From Marinococcus halophilus (lineage in GTDB: Bacteria > Bacillota > Bacilli > Bacillales > Marinococcaceae): DNA of 64,000 nt. Made by a program: the position numbers and the translations under genes. Below the pieces are notes generated by a model. That model did no database searches, was not told the DNA's origin, and saw only the letters and a list, made by a program, of their open reading frames with translations. Location: positions 91,499-155,498 of the forward strand of contig NZ_NPFA01000007.1 in the NCBI RefSeq assembly GCF_002265875.1, written 5' to 3'. This document shows positions 16,124-23,976 of the stretch, in pieces; within the stretch, counting starts at the first letter, position 1; each line of letters starts with the position of its first letter.

Positions 16124-16267
16124 ATGCTTATCATGCTTATGGTGCTGGGCTTCGCCGGTGTACTGACGGTGGTCAATTTCATTCCTAACCGCCGGGTGCG
16201 GAAAATTTCCATTTACAGCAGCTATACGTTGTTTCTCACAGCGCTCGCTGTGTTGACGCTTGGGTAG
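16124..16267 (+). CDS. 47-residue two-helix membrane protein
   Basis: A short protein with two hydrophobic segments (MLIMLMVLGFAGVLTVVNFI and the C-terminal YTLFLTALAVLTLG) around a basic loop NRRVRKIS. The start is supported by AAGGAGG ten bases upstream. It lies 46 bases after the acetyltransferase gene. Unknown function; it may be a genuine micro-membrane protein. Confidence 0.55.
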   Translation: MLIMLMVLGFAGVLTVVNFIPNRRVRKISIYSSYTLFLTALAVLTLG

Positions 16268-16343
16268 CCGCGGTCCAAGCGTTTCAGTGTACCGAATGTA
16301 ACTGTTTTGGTTATAATTAACAGTAGAAATGGAGGAATGACAT

Positions 16344-17216
16344 ATGAAAGCACTAGTAACCGGAGCAACAGGCAAATTAGGCTCCAAAGTCATGCAGGCG
16401 CTGCTGCGGAAGATGCCGGCCGACCAGCTGGCCGTCAGCGTCCGGAACCCGGACAAGGCAAACAATTTGAAGGAAGCGGGCGTGGACGTGCGCCGCGGCG
16501 ATTTTGACGACCCGGAAAGCCTGGACGAAGCGTTTGCCGGTGTGGACCGCCTGCTCATTATTTCAACCGACGGGGACAACGACACAAGAATCCGCCAGCA
16601 CACAAACGCGGTGGAGGCAGCCGCCCGGGCCGGCGTCTCCTTTATTGCCTATACAAGCATTGGCCATGCGGAAAGCAGCACGATGTTTTTGGCTCCACCG
16701 CATCGAGCCACTGAAAATGCAATTATTGAAACCGGCATTCCATACGCGTTTTTGCGAAACAACTGGTACCTTGAAAACGAAGTGCCAGGCATTCAGGGAG
16801 CCATGAACGATGCGCCGTGGGTTACGGCTGCCGGAAACGGTCGGGTAGGATGGGCGCTGCAGCTCGACTACGCGGAAGCGGCGGCGGCCGCTCTCGCCGG
16901 AGAAGGGGAACAGCAGTCGGTATATGAGCTTTCCGGACGGCCGCATACCCAGGATGAACTCGTTGGCGTGCTTGAAAACGTGCTTGGAAAAGAGATTCCG
17001 GTGCAGCACGTGGACGACGATGAATATGCGGAAATTATGAAGGAAGCCGGTATGCCGGAAACGGTTGTACCGATGCTCGTAAGCATTCAGCAGGGCATCC
17101 GCAGCGGTTCGCTCGATGTCGAAAGCGATGATTTTGAGAAGCTGCTTGGCCGTCCGGCCACGCCGATGCATGACGCGCTCGAGCATCTTGTGCGGACGCT
17201 GCCTAGCGATTCTTAA
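16344..17216 (+). CDS. NmrA-like SDR, QorB-type NAD(P)H:quinone reductase
   Basis: A 290-residue atypical short-chain dehydrogenase. It has the N-terminal glycine motif TGATGKLG (residues 6-13), an Arg at RNPDK for NADP preference, and YTSIGHAE near residue 107. The closest well-known relative is QorB, which reduces quinones, and many Bacillaceae have such genes next to redox regulators. It has ribosome binding site GGAGGAA. The terminator behind it overlaps the last codons of the convergent EamA gene. Confidence 0.8.
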   Translation: MKALVTGATGKLGSKVMQALLRKMPADQLAVSVRNPDKANNLKEAGVDVRRGDFDDPESLDEAFAGVDRLLIISTDGDNDTRIRQHTNAVEAAARAGVSFIAYTSIGHAESSTMFLAPPHRATENAIIETGIPYAFLRNNWYLENEVPGIQGAMNDAPWVTAAGNGRVGWALQLDYAEAAAAALAGEGEQQSVYELSGRPHTQDELVGVLENVLGKEIPVQHVDDDEYAEIMKEAGMPETVVPMLVSIQQGIRSGSLDVESDDFEKLLGRPATPMHDALEHLVRTLPSDS

Positions 17217-17229
17217 TTACCACCACACC

Positions 17230-18132
17230 TTAAGCCGTACGCTTTTGAAGCGCGGGAGCTGATCGCAGCCTCCCGCGCTTTTTCGTGAAGAGGGAAAACG
17301 CCGCACATCCGCCGATGACAATTGCACTGCCGGCTGCCTGCGGCCAGGTCAGATGCTCCCCAAAAAGCACAAAGGCAAGCAGGGCGGTAAACAGCGGGTT
17401 AAAGTTTAAAAACAGCCCGGACGTTGTCGCTCCCAAATGCTGTACGCCGATCCCCCACAGCACCATGCAGACAATCGTAGCGATGATGCTTAGAAACAGC
17501 ATCGAGCTGATAAACACGGCATCCACCCGGTGGATGGGCACCTGAAAGCCATTAATGGGAAGCAGCAGCAGAACACCGAACAGCCCGGAGTAGCAGACGG
17601 ACATCATTGGCGAAACGAAGGTGGTCGCCCAGCGGCTGCAGATGGAGTAAAGCCCGAAGACGAGCACCGCCAAAAGCATCCATGCATCGCCGGAGGCAAA
17701 AGAAAAGCTTTCAAGGCGTCCTTCTGTCACGACAAGCAATACGCCGGCAGTGGAAATAAGCATGGCGGCAATTTGCGCGCCGCGCAGCCGTTCGTGTAGC
17801 AGTATCGCTGAAAACAGGGCAATCGACAGTGTATTCATCGTCGAGATAATGCTTATGTTGGTGGCGCTCGACGAAGCAAGTGCAGTGAACTGCAGAATGT
17901 TAAACAGGGCAACGCCTGTGATACCCATCAGAAACAGCGGCAGAAGCGCTTTTTTGCGGGGCAGCAGGCGTTTTTCTGTAACCAGGAGGACAGGCAGGAG
18001 GCATAATGCGGCAATCCCGTAGCGCAAAATGGTGAGCGTCACAGGTGACGCGTAAGCGGTAAGGCCTTCGCCGACGATAAAATTGCTTCCCCAGCAGAGG
18101 CTCGCAAGCAGCAGCAATCCGGCGTATTTCAT
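17230..18132 (-). CDS. EamA-family (DMT) transporter
   Basis: A 300-residue protein with ten predicted helices and two EamA repeats (residues about 4-135 and 148-282), a drug/metabolite exporter type. It lies divergent from an Lrp/AsnC regulator, a common pairing in which the regulator responds to an amino acid and the transporter exports it. The substrate is unknown. The C-terminal codons coincide with the hairpin of the convergent gene's terminator, so the tail (LRSAPALQKRTA) is constrained by RNA structure. Confidence 0.85.
   Translation of the reverse strand: MKYAGLLLLASLCWGSNFIVGEGLTAYASPVTLTILRYGIAALCLLPVLLVTEKRLLPRKKALLPLFLMGITGVALFNILQFTALASSSATNISIISTMNTLSIALFSAILLHERLRGAQIAAMLISTAGVLLVVTEGRLESFSFASGDAWMLLAVLVFGLYSICSRWATTFVSPMMSVCYSGLFGVLLLLPINGFQVPIHRVDAVFISSMLFLSIIATIVCMVLWGIGVQHLGATTSGLFLNFNPLFTALLAFVLFGEHLTWPQAAGSAIVIGGCAAFSLFTKKRGRLRSAPALQKRTA
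17246..17284 (+). terminator. terminator of the QorB-like gene, inside the EamA coding end
   Basis: AAGCGCGGGAG (17249-17259) pairs with CTCCCGCGCTT (17270-17280), then TTTTTC. Confidence 0.75.
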
Positions 18133-18317
18133 GCGTTATTCCTCCCTGTAGTGTTGTATGGAATAAATGTATCATGTAAAATGAATGGAAGAAATATTAT
18201 TCTCTATAAATGAATATATTCAAAATGATATTAATTTATTTATGGGAAAACAGAATTTGTTTTTGTTTGTGTGGTTAGAAAAATGCTGAAAACGAATATT
18301 CTTCGGGAGGAAAATGC

Positions 18318-18773
18318 ATGCTTGATGAAGTGGATGTACATATTCTCGATTTACTGCAGACGGAAACAAGGCTCAGCAACCTGGAGCTGTCCCAGCGGGT
18401 AAGCCTTTCCGCCCCCGCTACTCATGCACGGGTGAAACGGCTTGAGCAGGACGGCTACATTGATTCCTATACGGCGATCCTAAACCAGGAAAAGCTGGGG
18501 TACGACCTGCTGTGCACGATATTCATGAGCACAAGCATTCACCAGACGCAGCAGATAAACGAGCTCGAGCGCCACTTATCGGCGATGCCGGAGGTCATGG
18601 AGTGCTACTGCATGACCGGGGCGTTTGATTATATGCTCAAAACCATCCACCGTGACCGTAAGGAGCTGGAGGCGTTTATCCGGGAGTTAAACCAGCTCGG
18701 AGTGGCCCAGCTGCAGACAAGCATTGTTCTTCGGGAAGTGAAAGCTTCTACAGTGCTTCCGCTTCGCAAGTAA
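18318..18773 (+). CDS. Lrp/AsnC-family regulator
   Basis: A 151-residue feast/famine regulator. The N-terminal winged helix (DVHILDLLQTETRLSNLELSQRVSLS) is followed by the RAM ligand domain from about residue 68 (TIFMSTS) through MECYCMTGAFDYMLK. It is transcribed away from the EamA exporter with a 185-base AT-rich gap and probably controls it, sensing an amino acid. It starts at ATG after CGGGAGG. Confidence 0.85.
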   Translation: MLDEVDVHILDLLQTETRLSNLELSQRVSLSAPATHARVKRLEQDGYIDSYTAILNQEKLGYDLLCTIFMSTSIHQTQQINELERHLSAMPEVMECYCMTGAFDYMLKTIHRDRKELEAFIRELNQLGVAQLQTSIVLREVKASTVLPLRK

Positions 18774-18941
18774 ATCCGGCAGAAGGCCTTTACCGATTTA
18801 TTCAAAAACATGCAGGTTTCCGGCCGGCGTTCACCCGTAAAGTGGACGGTATACATGGCGCAGCGTCACGAAGAAATAGAAGCTATTGCTGAAAAATAAG
18901 TAAACACGATTCAATCCATCAGCGCAACGGAGGAAGTTCAT

Positions 18942-19379
18942 ATGCATACCGAAGATTTTATCAGTATTATGATTCACCAGACCGATTTGAAATTAACCAG
19001 CTTTATAAAAGAAGAGCTGCGGGTGTTTAACCTCACCCCCGAGCAGAATCTCATTATGATGCTCCTCTGGGAGGAGGACGGGCGTACGCAGAACGACATC
19101 GCCCGGAAGCTGCAGAAGGACAAAACGAATGTGGCCCGGATGGCTTCCCAGCTCGAGAAAAAGCAGTTCGTGCGCCGCGCCGCGGGCACCCAAGACCAGC
19201 GGGCGGTGCAGCTGTTTATGACAGACGAAGGCAGGGAGCTGCAGGAAAAGGTGCGTCCGGCAGCGGAGCGGTTCAACGCTGCGGTAACAAAGGGCATCAG
19301 CCGAAACGAGCTGACAGCGCTTGAACAGACGCTTGCTAAAATAAATAAAAACGTTTCCGAAAGTCTGCGGGAGGAATAG
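18942..19379 (+). CDS. MarR-family transcriptional regulator
   Basis: A 145-residue winged-helix regulator. The DNA-binding region reads RTQNDIARKLQKDKTNVARMASQLEKKQFVRR (about residues 47-79) and is followed by a wing with DQRAVQLFMTDEG. It has no Cys in the usual OhrR position. It precedes the pirin and nitroreductase genes on the same strand and likely controls them, although 123 bases separate it from the pirin gene. Ribosome binding site ACGGAGG. Confidence 0.85.
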   Translation: MHTEDFISIMIHQTDLKLTSFIKEELRVFNLTPEQNLIMMLLWEEDGRTQNDIARKLQKDKTNVARMASQLEKKQFVRRAAGTQDQRAVQLFMTDEGRELQEKVRPAAERFNAAVTKGISRNELTALEQTLAKINKNVSESLREE

Positions 19380-19512
19380 AAAGACCGCTGAGTAGATTCT
19401 TTGCAGGACAAAAAGATATATGTTGTACTAAAGAAGCAGGACAGATGAAGTAAATATATTTTTTTCAGGAAATAGTTGCTATGCATACTAAATTCAAAAA
19501 GGAGTGCTGTTG

Positions 19513-20379
19513 ATGGAACGTAACCAGGACCTGTTTCAACGCCGGATTCGTGATAAGTGGACGGTGCAGTACGAAGAATTCGGTTTTCCCTCCATCCAAA
19601 AGGGATGGGTGCTGCCGGTGGACCGGTGGAAAGAATTTGATCCGTTCATTTTAATGGCCGAAGATTGGTTTAAGAAGGGTACTTTTCCCGATCATCCGCA
19701 CCGGGGATTTCAGACGGTCACTTACGTGGTGGATGGACGGCTCGAGCATATTGATAACGGCGGCGGCCGCGATATTCTCGAGCCCGGTGATGTGCAGTAT
19801 ATGAATGCCGGGTGGGCCGCGAGGCATGCCGAAGACGGGGTGGAAAATGACATTGCCCATACGCTGCAGCTGTGGCTGAACCTTCCCAAAGACAAACGAA
19901 ACACGGAAACCATTTACCAGAACGTATACGGGGAAGAAGCTCCGACCGTACAAATTGATGGCGGGTATTTAAAAATCTTTTCTGGAAGCATTGCTGGTGA
20001 AGATGGGCCGCTGGACTCCCTTGTGCCCATCACGTTAACCGAAATTAATTTATCGGAGGGCGCTGAATACGTGCATCACCTGCCGGAAAATCACAATGCC
20101 TTTATATATACGCTCTCCGGCAGTGCTGACGTTGCAGACGGAACCGTCAATAAGCACGATGTGGCGACGCTCACTTTCGAGGAAGACGGGGACCCGCAAG
20201 CCCTGTCTACGCTACGGATTAAATCAAACAAACGACGCACGAGACTGCTCGTGTATTCCGGCGAGCCGATCGGGGAGGAAATTGTGCCCTACGGTCCGTT
20301 TGTGATGAGCAGCATGGACGAAATCAAGCAGGCGTACCGGGACTTCCATCAGGGAAAATTCGGACCGCCGGCAGAATAA
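19513..20379 (+). CDS. pirin-family protein
   Basis: A 288-residue bicupin. The N-terminal metal site shows as FPDHPHRGFQTVTYVVDGRLEH (two His and one further His, with a Glu later), and GGRDILEPGDVQYMNAGWAARHAE is typical pirin text. Bacterial pirins of this class have quercetin 2,3-dioxygenase activity or a regulatory role. ATG 19513 is nine bases after AAAGGAG; the GTG at 19504 is too close. It is followed 41 bases later by a nitroreductase, so the pair could act together on aromatic or quinone-like compounds. Confidence 0.85.
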   Translation: MERNQDLFQRRIRDKWTVQYEEFGFPSIQKGWVLPVDRWKEFDPFILMAEDWFKKGTFPDHPHRGFQTVTYVVDGRLEHIDNGGGRDILEPGDVQYMNAGWAARHAEDGVENDIAHTLQLWLNLPKDKRNTETIYQNVYGEEAPTVQIDGGYLKIFSGSIAGEDGPLDSLVPITLTEINLSEGAEYVHHLPENHNAFIYTLSGSADVADGTVNKHDVATLTFEEDGDPQALSTLRIKSNKRRTRLLVYSGEPIGEEIVPYGPFVMSSMDEIKQAYRDFHQGKFGPPAE

Positions 20380-20420
20380 ACTGGCGTAAGCAGCATTTAA
20401 AACGAAGGAGATGAAGCAGG

Positions 20421-20996
20421 ATGGACGTGCTGACAGCCATTCATTCACGTCGCAGCAATGGGCTCGTTACAGAAACCGTGGTGCCTGAGGAAGTTATCAC
20501 GAAAGTACTGGAAGCCGGGACCTGGGCTCCGTCGCATCATAAAACAGAGCCGTGGCGGTATTTCGTCATGACCGGAGACGGCCGCAGGCAGCTGGGAGAA
20601 ACGATGGCTGCCATTGCCGCGGAAGGGATGACGCCGGCAGAAAGGGAAGAGAAACAGCAGAATCTTGAGAAGCAAAAAGACAAGGCGCTGCGGGCGCCGG
20701 TGGTGATCGCCGTGGCGGCCGAGCCTTCAAGGGAAGAGCGGGTAGAGACACTCGAAGAGTACGGAGCAGTCTATGCGTCAATACAAAACATGCTGCTTGC
20801 CGCTCATGCGCTTGGCCTGGGGGCGTTCTGGCGCACGGGAGCCCACTGCTATCACCCGAAAATGAATGCCCTGTTCGGGCTCGGTGAACAGGCAAAGGTG
20901 CTCGGGCTGATCTACCTCGGCTATCCGCTGCGGGACATGAAAGAAGGCAGACGGAGGCCAGTAGAACAGGTGACCACCTGGATTACGGAAAAATAA
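20421..20996 (+). CDS. nitroreductase-family protein (YdjA/TdsD-like)
   Basis: A 191-residue FMN-dependent NAD(P)H oxidoreductase. The N-terminal SRRSN FMN-binding motif, WAPSHHKTEPWRYFV near residue 36 and the C-terminal GLIYLGYP are the marks of the small YdjA-type nitroreductases. It follows the pirin gene with ribosome binding site AAGGAGATG and ends in a strong terminator shared with a small opposite-strand gene. Substrate unknown. Confidence 0.85.
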   Translation: MDVLTAIHSRRSNGLVTETVVPEEVITKVLEAGTWAPSHHKTEPWRYFVMTGDGRRQLGETMAAIAAEGMTPAEREEKQQNLEKQKDKALRAPVVIAVAAEPSREERVETLEEYGAVYASIQNMLLAAHALGLGAFWRTGAHCYHPKMNALFGLGEQAKVLGLIYLGYPLRDMKEGRRRPVEQVTTWITEK

Positions 20997-21009
20997 TGGT
21001 TCATACAAG

Positions 21010-21050
21010 AAGCCAGGGAGCGGAATAATACCGCTCCCTGGCTTTGTTAT
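21010..21050. terminator. bidirectional terminator after the nitroreductase gene
   Basis: AAGCCAGGGAGCGG pairs with CCGCTCCCTGGCTT across AATAATA. It overlaps the stop of the small minus-strand gene. Confidence 0.85.
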
Positions 21051-21184
21051 TTTTCATCATGTTTTTTATTCAGCTGCTGGCGCAGGTTCAAACGCTGCTG
21101 CACATACTCCCGCAGAGAAATTTCCTTTTGGATCCACTGCTGTTTTAACGCATTAAGCTGGTTTAAAAGGTGATGTTTATTCAT
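21047..21184 (-). CDS. 45-residue charged small protein
   Basis: A short helical protein rich in Gln, Lys and Leu (MNKHHLLNQLNALKQQW, then LREYVQQRLNLRQQLNKKH), probably a single amphipathic helix or coiled coil. An excellent ribosome binding site (GCAGGAGG) seven bases before the ATG supports it. No family recognised; it may be a Spo0E-like or FbpA-like small regulator in size, but it lacks the Spo0E SxxLD motif. Confidence 0.5.
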   Translation of the reverse strand: MNKHHLLNQLNALKQQWIQKEISLREYVQQRLNLRQQLNKKHDEK

Positions 21185-21285
21185 ACGTTCCTCCTGCAAC
21201 AAGGTTTCATGGGTAGCTCTATCCGGTTCCCGTTTGTTTCAAACCTCAAATTACGTGTGAAAATGGTGAAAAGAAAACTTTTGTA

Positions 21286-21312
21286 GTTTGAACATCAAAT
21301 CCGCCTGGGAAT
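21286..21312 (+). promoter_or_regulatory. SigB-type promoter upstream of the universal stress protein gene
   Basis: GTTTGA-N15-GGGAAT, close to the SigB consensus. The transcript would start near 21320, about 125 bases before the usp start codon. Confidence 0.55.
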
Positions 21313-21373
21313 ACGGTAAGAAATACAAGCCGATGCGGCGGAAATGTCAGGAATCCATAAGCCTGCAACATAA

Positions 21374-21420
21374 GCCAAAAAGTACCGGTCAGGGAAACCT
21401 GCGTGCTTTTTGGCTTTTAT
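21374..21420 (+). terminator. terminator-like hairpin in the leader of the universal stress protein gene
   Basis: AAGCCAAAAAG (21374-21384) pairs with CTTTTTGGCTT, then TTATTATAAAATA. It lies between the SigB-like promoter and the ribosome binding site AGAAGGTG. It would release a transcript of about 100 bases or act as an attenuator. Confidence 0.6.
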
Positions 21421-21446
21421 TATAAAATATAAGAAGGTGAAATGGA

Positions 21447-21929
21447 ATGAAAAATTATACTCATATCCTGGCTGCCCTTGATGTGCTCAATAATCCGAGT
21501 GTTGATGCCTTTGATGAAGCCTGCCGCGTTGCTGTCAAACATGAAGCCGATTTAACCCTGGCCTATGTGTTTCATTATAATGAATATTCGTCGCTTGGCT
21601 GGATGGATCCGATTGGGATCAAACGACTGTACGCAGAGGCCGAGTACCAGCTCGAAGCGTATCGAAAAAACGCCAAAGAAAAAGGTGTATCCAAAGTTAA
21701 ATCCGTGCTGGACAATGGCGTGCCCAAAAAGCGACTGGTGAACCAGCTGTGTGAAAGGATTGAACCAGATCTTATCGTCGTCGGCCAGTCCGGTGGGAAT
21801 GCGCTCGAGCAGGTCATGCAGGGGAACACTGTCACGAAAGCAGTGCAAAAGCATGCCCCGTGCGATGTGCACGTGGTCGACCGGGCGATTGCCTCCATTC
21901 AGCGGGCTCATGCAACTCCGCTCCAATAA
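21447..21929 (+). CDS. universal stress protein, UspA family
   Basis: A 160-residue single-domain Usp. The N-terminal strand reads YTHILAALDVLNNPS (with the Asp of the ATP pocket), and the nucleotide loop is VVGQSGGNALEQVMQGNTVTKAV, a variant of G2xG9xGS/T. The C-terminal strand is CDVHVVD. Its probable SigB promoter and leader hairpin suggest general-stress control. It is monocistronic. Confidence 0.85.
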   Translation: MKNYTHILAALDVLNNPSVDAFDEACRVAVKHEADLTLAYVFHYNEYSSLGWMDPIGIKRLYAEAEYQLEAYRKNAKEKGVSKVKSVLDNGVPKKRLVNQLCERIEPDLIVVGQSGGNALEQVMQGNTVTKAVQKHAPCDVHVVDRAIASIQRAHATPLQ

Positions 21930-21932
21930 TCC

Positions 21933-21972
21933 AAAAACGCTCCGGAGATTTTGAAAATCAGCCGGAGCGTTT
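21933..21972. terminator. terminator after the universal stress protein gene
   Basis: AAAACGCTCCGG pairs with CCGGAGCGTTTT; T-rich on both sides, so it also serves the minus-strand gene that ends at 21972. Confidence 0.8.
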
Positions 21973-22211
21973 TACGTGCATTTATAAATTATAATGGTTT
22001 TTCTCGTCCCATTTTTGTTAAATATCGGAAGGTCACTAACGGTGGTAATAATGAGTTCCTCATTGCGGAAGGAGTTTAAACTATTAAGCAGTTCGTCCTC
22101 CGAACAAAAATAAACGGGTTCCTGGCTGCCAAAGCGTGAACGGATATCAGCAGCCGTGCCTATGTATACCTGATTTTTGGGGCGTTGAAGTACATATGCA
22201 AAATGGTCGAT
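21972..22211 (-). CDS. short GIY-YIG-like protein (member A), probable ATC start
   Basis: An 79-residue protein beginning (I/M)DHFAYVLQRPKNQ, followed by VYIGTAADIRSRF. This matches the GIY-YIG nuclease half-motif, including the Arg eight residues after the glycine. A tail follows with EDELLNSLNSFRNEELI and VSDLPI. The closest relative in the window is the protein at 62682, and smaller resemblance is seen at 28500, 31221 and 55059. No ATG, GTG or TTG fits: AAGGAGG lies exactly eight bases before ATC (22209-22211), and this codon aligns with the ATG of the relative. A complete nuclease domain would need a Glu further on, which I cannot place. Function unknown. Confidence 0.6.
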   Translation of the reverse strand: MDHFAYVLQRPKNQVYIGTAADIRSRFGSQEPVYFCSEDELLNSLNSFRNEELIITTVSDLPIFNKNGTRKTIIIYKCT

Positions 22212-22331
22212 GGAAATGACCTCCTTCGAAAAGACGTATAGCAAGAATAGCACGGCGGCAGGGAAACAAAAAGCAGAATGCTCACAAACGGCGGAAAAGT
22301 ACAATAATTTCATTTTTAACAACTGGAGGCG

Positions 22332-22472
22332 TCACCTGCTGCGGAACTTTGGATTATAGAAACAGAGAACTCCTAATACGAAGGCGGAGAAAGCGATGGC
22401 CCAATACATAAATATAATGCTGATGAGAGTGAGAGTACCGAACCAGATTTGAAAAAAGCGGCGTTCGTTCAT
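22332..22472 (-). CDS. 46-residue single-helix membrane protein
   Basis: A short protein with a basic N-terminus (MNERRFFQIWF), one long hydrophobic stretch (about residues 12-38) and a basic tail (NPKFRSR). AGGTG precedes the ATG at close to normal spacing. Unknown function; it sits between the serine dehydratase operon and member A of the small GIY-YIG-like family. Confidence 0.5.
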   Translation of the reverse strand: MNERRFFQIWFGTLTLISIIFMYWAIAFSAFVLGVLCFYNPKFRSR

Positions 22473-22511
22473 AGCTGCACCTCATTTGGTTAAATGATAT
22501 CGTTTTAGGGA

Positions 22512-23396
22512 TTAAAAAGTACAGGGACGCTGATACAGCCGTTCGGCGGCTTCTCTGCCTGTTTTGGTCTGGGCGAGTCCTCCCTCGGCGGTTTCTTTCA
22601 GGCTGCCGGGCATGTCCCTGCCGATGGTATGCATCGTCTGGATCACTTCGTCACAGGGAATGCGGCTGGTAATGCCGGCTAATGCCATATCAGCTGCTGA
22701 AAAGGCTATGGAGGTGCCGATCACGTTTCTTTTTACGCACGGCACCTCGACAAGCCCGGCAACCGGGTCGCACACGAGGCCGAGCAGTGACTTCATTGCC
22801 ATGGTCGTCGCGTGGGAAACCTGCTCCGGTGACCCCTGCTGCAGTTCTGTAATCGTTCCCGCCGCCATAGCCGTCGCTGACCCGATTTCCGCCTGGCAGC
22901 CGCCGGCCGCTCCGGAAATGAAGGCATGGTTCGCAAAAACGTAGCCGATGGCGCTCGCTGCGAACAGTCCCATTGTCAGTTTCTCATCGTCCATGCCGCG
23001 GTTGTCCTGAAGAGAGACCATCACTCCAGGCAGAATGCCTGCAGAGCCTGCCGTAGGAGTTGCTACAATAAGGCCCATTTTGGCATTGCTTTCCGACGTT
23101 GCCATTGCGGCTTCCATCGCCGTGCTGATAACTGGTCCTGATAGTGGGGCGGTATGCTGGTTATACTGATGCATGCGGTAGGCATCGCCTCCTGAGAGCC
23201 TGCTTTCCGTTTCCGCGAGGTCACCCAGCCCCTCCCGGACGGCCTGCTTCATTACCTGCAGCCGTTCCTGCATGCGCCCGAAAATTTGCCCGCGGGACGA
23301 ACCGGAGCGATCCACTTCACGGCGGAGCATCCACTCGCCGATACTAATGTCCTGAGCCATACATTCCTGCACAATACTTTCAATCGTGTCTTTCAT
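22512..23396 (-). CDS. sdaAA: L-serine dehydratase, iron-sulfur dependent, alpha subunit
   Basis: A 294-residue catalytic subunit that deaminates L-serine to pyruvate and ammonia with a [4Fe-4S] cluster. The cluster cysteines are visible in AAGGCQAEIG and GLVCDPVAGLVEVPC. The conserved TPTAGSAGILPGV loop lies near residue 113. Its ATG overlaps the stop of the beta-subunit gene by four bases (ATGA), so the two are translationally coupled. The operon has a tandem glycine riboswitch in its leader. Confidence 0.92.
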   Translation of the reverse strand: MKDTIESIVQECMAQDISIGEWMLRREVDRSGSSRGQIFGRMQERLQVMKQAVREGLGDLAETESRLSGGDAYRMHQYNQHTAPLSGPVISTAMEAAMATSESNAKMGLIVATPTAGSAGILPGVMVSLQDNRGMDDEKLTMGLFAASAIGYVFANHAFISGAAGGCQAEIGSATAMAAGTITELQQGSPEQVSHATTMAMKSLLGLVCDPVAGLVEVPCVKRNVIGTSIAFSAADMALAGITSRIPCDEVIQTMHTIGRDMPGSLKETAEGGLAQTKTGREAAERLYQRPCTF

Positions 23397-23890
23397 CTAG
23401 ATGTAGCCTCCTTTTTGATCCGGGCGGCGATGGATAAAATCTCCGAGCCTGTGCCCAAATTAATGCTGGTATGATATCCGTTAATTTCATAAATATAGGC
23501 TACACCGCCGCCAATGGATGCGCCGGTGACATGGACCGTCTCTGTGGCGGAAGCGGCCTGTAAATAAACAGTATTGGGGTGGCAGCCGCTGGGGATGTTC
23601 GTGCAGAACCGGAAGTCGTAACGAAGATTGCTGTCCTTTGCCAGGGCGTAGGCATTCCGGACATTGGTATCGTGTGCGGACAATCCGAGCAGGCCGCCGA
23701 GGACAGCTTTATCCGAGCCGTGGCCCTGATAGGTGGAGGCGAGAGAGCCGTAGAATGTGATTGTCACGTCAGTGACGTCTCCCAGCCAGTCATGCACGAA
23801 TTTTCCAATCGATACCACCCCGGCAGTATGGGAGCTCGAAGGACCGACCATCACCGGGCCGATAATGTCAAAGCAGCTGTCAAACTCCAT
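23393..23890 (-). CDS. sdaAB: L-serine dehydratase beta subunit lacking the ACT domain
   Basis: A 165-residue beta subunit. It contains the complete N-terminal domain (FDIIGPVMVGPSSSHTAG, then FYGSLASTYQGHGSDKA and GASIGGG). It then ends at about the position where Bacillus SdaAB, about 220 residues, begins its C-terminal ACT domain. The tail SEILSIAARIKKEATSR shows no ACT motif. The ACT domain usually serves ligand regulation, so control here may lie more at the RNA level. Ribosome binding site ATGGAGGAA. Confidence 0.88.
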   Translation of the reverse strand: MEFDSCFDIIGPVMVGPSSSHTAGVVSIGKFVHDWLGDVTDVTITFYGSLASTYQGHGSDKAVLGGLLGLSAHDTNVRNAYALAKDSNLRYDFRFCTNIPSGCHPNTVYLQAASATETVHVTGASIGGGVAYIYEINGYHTSINLGTGSEILSIAARIKKEATSR

Positions 23891-23927
23891 AGCAATTCCT
23901 CCATATTCAAGATTGAAAGCGATTACA

Positions 23928-23976
23928 AAAAAGAAAAAAAGACAGAGAAGCGGCCTGGGGCGCCGTTTCTCTGTCT
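23928..23976 (-). terminator. riboswitch terminator before sdaAB
   Basis: On the minus strand AGACAGAGAA...CGGC pairs with GCCG...TTCTCTGTCT and is followed by a run of T. Its 5' arm shares bases with the closing helix of the second glycine aptamer, so aptamer folding should compete with termination. That is the arrangement of a glycine-on switch. Confidence 0.8.

Noticed and set aside
18774-18900. Open stretch ending ...WTVYMAQRHEEIEAIAEK after the Lrp gene, which reads like the tail of a protein.
   Set aside because: It has no start signal and only about 40 codons. It may be a gene remnant, but I cannot name the parent gene.
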